9,090 nt of DNA, taken from positions 1 to 9,090 of the forward strand of contig UQIQ01000065.1 of NCBI GenBank assembly GCA_900541185.1, read 5' to 3'. The stretch's first letter is position 1. Every line of letters begins with the position of its first letter. The DNA is from an uncultured Collinsella sp. (GTDB taxonomy: Bacteria > Actinomycetota > Coriobacteriia > Coriobacteriales > Coriobacteriaceae). The position numbers were made by a program, and so were the translations under genes. This document shows, one piece after another, positions 8,481 through 9,090 of this stretch. A model generated the notes under the pieces. The model was not told the DNA's origin and ran no database searches. It saw only the letters and a program-made list of their open reading frames with translations.

Positions 8481-8534
8481 CTGCGGGAACGGCCTTTCCG
8501 CTCAATGTGTTCGGCTGAGATCGGAAATCAACCA
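8481..8534. repeat. Dispersed 54-bp repeat, copy B
   Basis: This is the second copy of the sequence at 2-55 (52 of 54 identical, same orientation). At the position matching the TAG stop in copy A, this copy reads AAG on the minus strand, and the ATG of copy A is TTG here. The two copies therefore do not share a conserved reading frame, which argues for a non-coding repeat. It is bounded by a palindrome on the right and a hairpin on the left. Confidence 0.8.
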
Positions 8535-8553
8535 AACTGAACTAGGTTCAGTT
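8535..8553. promoter_or_regulatory. Perfect 19-bp palindrome, possible operator
   Basis: AACTGAACTAGGTTCAGTT consists of 8-bp perfect arms around TAG. The size and symmetry match typical dimeric repressor operators. It starts exactly where the two dispersed repeat copies stop resembling each other, and lies between the terminator of the secreted-protein gene and the rpmE unit. No promoter elements that it would obviously control are seen next to it, so it may instead be a hairpin or the edge of a mobile repeat. Confidence 0.4.
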
Positions 8554-8562
8554 GACATGGTT

Positions 8563-8597
8563 AAAAACGAGGGGCGACGCTTTTGCGTCACCCCTCG
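8563..8597 (-). terminator. Terminator of the ABC/secreted-protein operon
   Basis: A 13-bp stem (8568-8580 with 8585-8597, one G-U pair, 4-nt loop) is followed on the minus strand by TTTTTAACC. It lies 15 bp past the stop codon of the small secreted protein gene and marks the end of that operon. Confidence 0.9.
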
Positions 8598-8612
8598 TCC
8601 CGGCCGGTTGCT

Positions 8613-8957
8613 TTAGTTGTACACACGGTAGTTACACTTGAACTGGGTTATGTGTCCATAGTTGGAGCGGTACCAACCCGACGTATAGCTGATTGCCTCT
8701 GCGCCTAGATAGTCGTAGCCCTTGTTGTAGCGAAGCTGACGGTAGGTCGTGTCGTACTCTGCTACGTAAAACGTGTCTCCAGAGAAGGCTTTGTACCGGT
8801 CCTTAACCGTCGAAGCCATGTACGCGGGTTCGACATCGCCTTTCTCCCCGTTGAGCGCATAGACGGGTGCCGCGATTCCGCATAAAGCCGTTGCCACGAG
8901 GATGGCGTAGACAGCCATGCGCGACGCATTGGACTTCAGCTGTTCAAATAGTTTCAT
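8613..8957 (-). CDS. Small secreted tyrosine-rich protein, unknown function
   Basis: I do not recognise a family. The 114-residue product starts with a charged stretch (MKLFEQLKSNASR), then a hydrophobic segment (about 14-32, MAVYAILVATALCGIAAPVY) ending in VYA at 32-34, a good signal peptidase I site, so about 80 residues should be exported. The mature part has 13 tyrosines, one cysteine (C108), and an aromatic C-terminus (YRVYN). ATG 8957 is chosen because GAGG lies 8 nt upstream and it starts 1 nt after the ABC ATPase stop; a GTG at 8966 would also be in frame. Its place as last gene of an ABC-transporter operon suggests an exported peptide such as a bacteriocin-like product, or an accessory or immunity protein of the transporter. 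This is inference from context only. Confidence 0.75.
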   Translation of the reverse strand: MKLFEQLKSNASRMAVYAILVATALCGIAAPVYALNGEKGDVEPAYMASTVKDRYKAFSGDTFYVAEYDTTYRQLRYNKGYDYLGAEAISYTSGWYRSNYGHITQFKCNYRVYN

Positions 8958-8958
8958 T

Positions 8959-9090
8959 TCATTCACCTCGCTCGTATGTATCGAGGTATTCCCGCTTGAG
9001 CGTCTGCGAGGACGACTCGGTCTTTTCCACGAGCGTGCCGGCCTCGATGAAGTAGAACGAGTCGGTGAGGTCTGCCAGGTCGTCGAGCAG
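8959..9090 (-). CDS. ABC transporter ATP-binding protein, C-terminal fragment
   Basis: Only the last 43 codons lie in the window; the gene continues beyond the right edge. The end LLDDLADLTDSFYFIEAGTL looks like the part after the H-loop of an ABC ATPase, where helix and strand lead to the I-x-x-G turn, most like the antibiotic/lantibiotic exporter (BcrA-type) group. It closes with a charged tail (KREYLDTYERGE). The Walker and signature motifs are outside the window, so the call rests on this C-terminal pattern. It runs into the small secreted protein gene with a 1-nt gap, so the two should be co-translated. Confidence 0.6.
   Translation of the reverse strand: MLDDLADLTDSFYFIEAGTLVEKTESSSQTLKREYLDTYERGE

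Larger units (their letters stand above)
8246..8612. other. Gene-free region upstream of rpmE
   Basis: A minus-strand open frame exists (8275-8535, TTG start), but it runs through a dispersed repeat, a GC-rich hairpin and the likely promoter, and has no ribosome site, so it is not called. The stretch holds the rpmE leader hairpin and promoter, a GC-rich hairpin (8440-8470), repeat copy B (8481-8534), a 19-bp palindrome (8535-8553) and the terminator of the small secreted protein gene (8563-8597). Confidence 0.6.

Noticed and set aside
8275..8535. Minus-strand 86-codon frame upstream of rpmE
   Set aside because: It starts at TTG without a ribosome site, runs through a repeat, a hairpin and the likely rpmE promoter, and the matching frame in repeat copy A is stopped after 13 codons.
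8613..8957. Assignment of the small secreted protein to the lactococcin-972 bacteriocin family
   Set aside because: Signal peptide, size, aromatic C-terminus and ABC-transporter context are similar in style, but I cannot see the family's characteristic sequence pattern, so the family name would be a guess.

Overview
This window looks like chromosomal DNA from a high-GC Gram-positive gut actinobacterium, most likely Coriobacteriia and probably Collinsella or a close relative. The basis is a GC-rich genome with GC-rich third codon positions, a transketolase split into two genes, a SecA of actinobacterial length with a C-terminal zinc motif, an adjacent in-frame prfB, and a zinc-type ribosomal protein L31. 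The genus is an inference from overall character, not from a database match. All genes that can be supported lie on the minus strand, so transcription runs from right to left.

In transcription order: (1) 9090-8568, the last 43 codons of an ABC-transporter ATPase, followed after 1 nt by a small secreted tyrosine-rich protein of unknown function and a strong terminator. (2) 8567-8246, a gene-free stretch with a perfect 19-bp palindrome, a dispersed repeat, a GC-rich hairpin, and a candidate promoter and leader hairpin for rpmE. (3) rpmE (ribosomal protein L31 with a long Ala/Lys/Glu tail) and its terminator. (4) A second gene-free stretch with nested inverted repeats, then secA and prfB overlapping by one base. 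(5) A run of terminator-like hairpins, then a YitT-family membrane protein. (6) The two transketolase subunit genes, N-terminal half first, 1 nt apart. (7) A terminator and about 480 bp of gene-free, hairpin-rich DNA.

The recognised genes are housekeeping: protein export (SecA), translation (RF2, L31) and the non-oxidative pentose phosphate pathway (transketolase). The unusual material is in the gaps. A 54-bp sequence occurs once at each end of the window with 2 mismatches. Several long near-perfect inverted repeats lie between genes, some carrying a shared GGGAC/GTCCC motif. Two distant terminators have almost the same core. Within genes, the stop-codon recognition tripeptide of RF2 reads SPT where SPF is usual. 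The least explained gene is the secreted tyrosine-rich protein behind the ABC transporter. I see no clear evidence of a complete new system in this window; that operon is the best candidate and it continues beyond the right edge.
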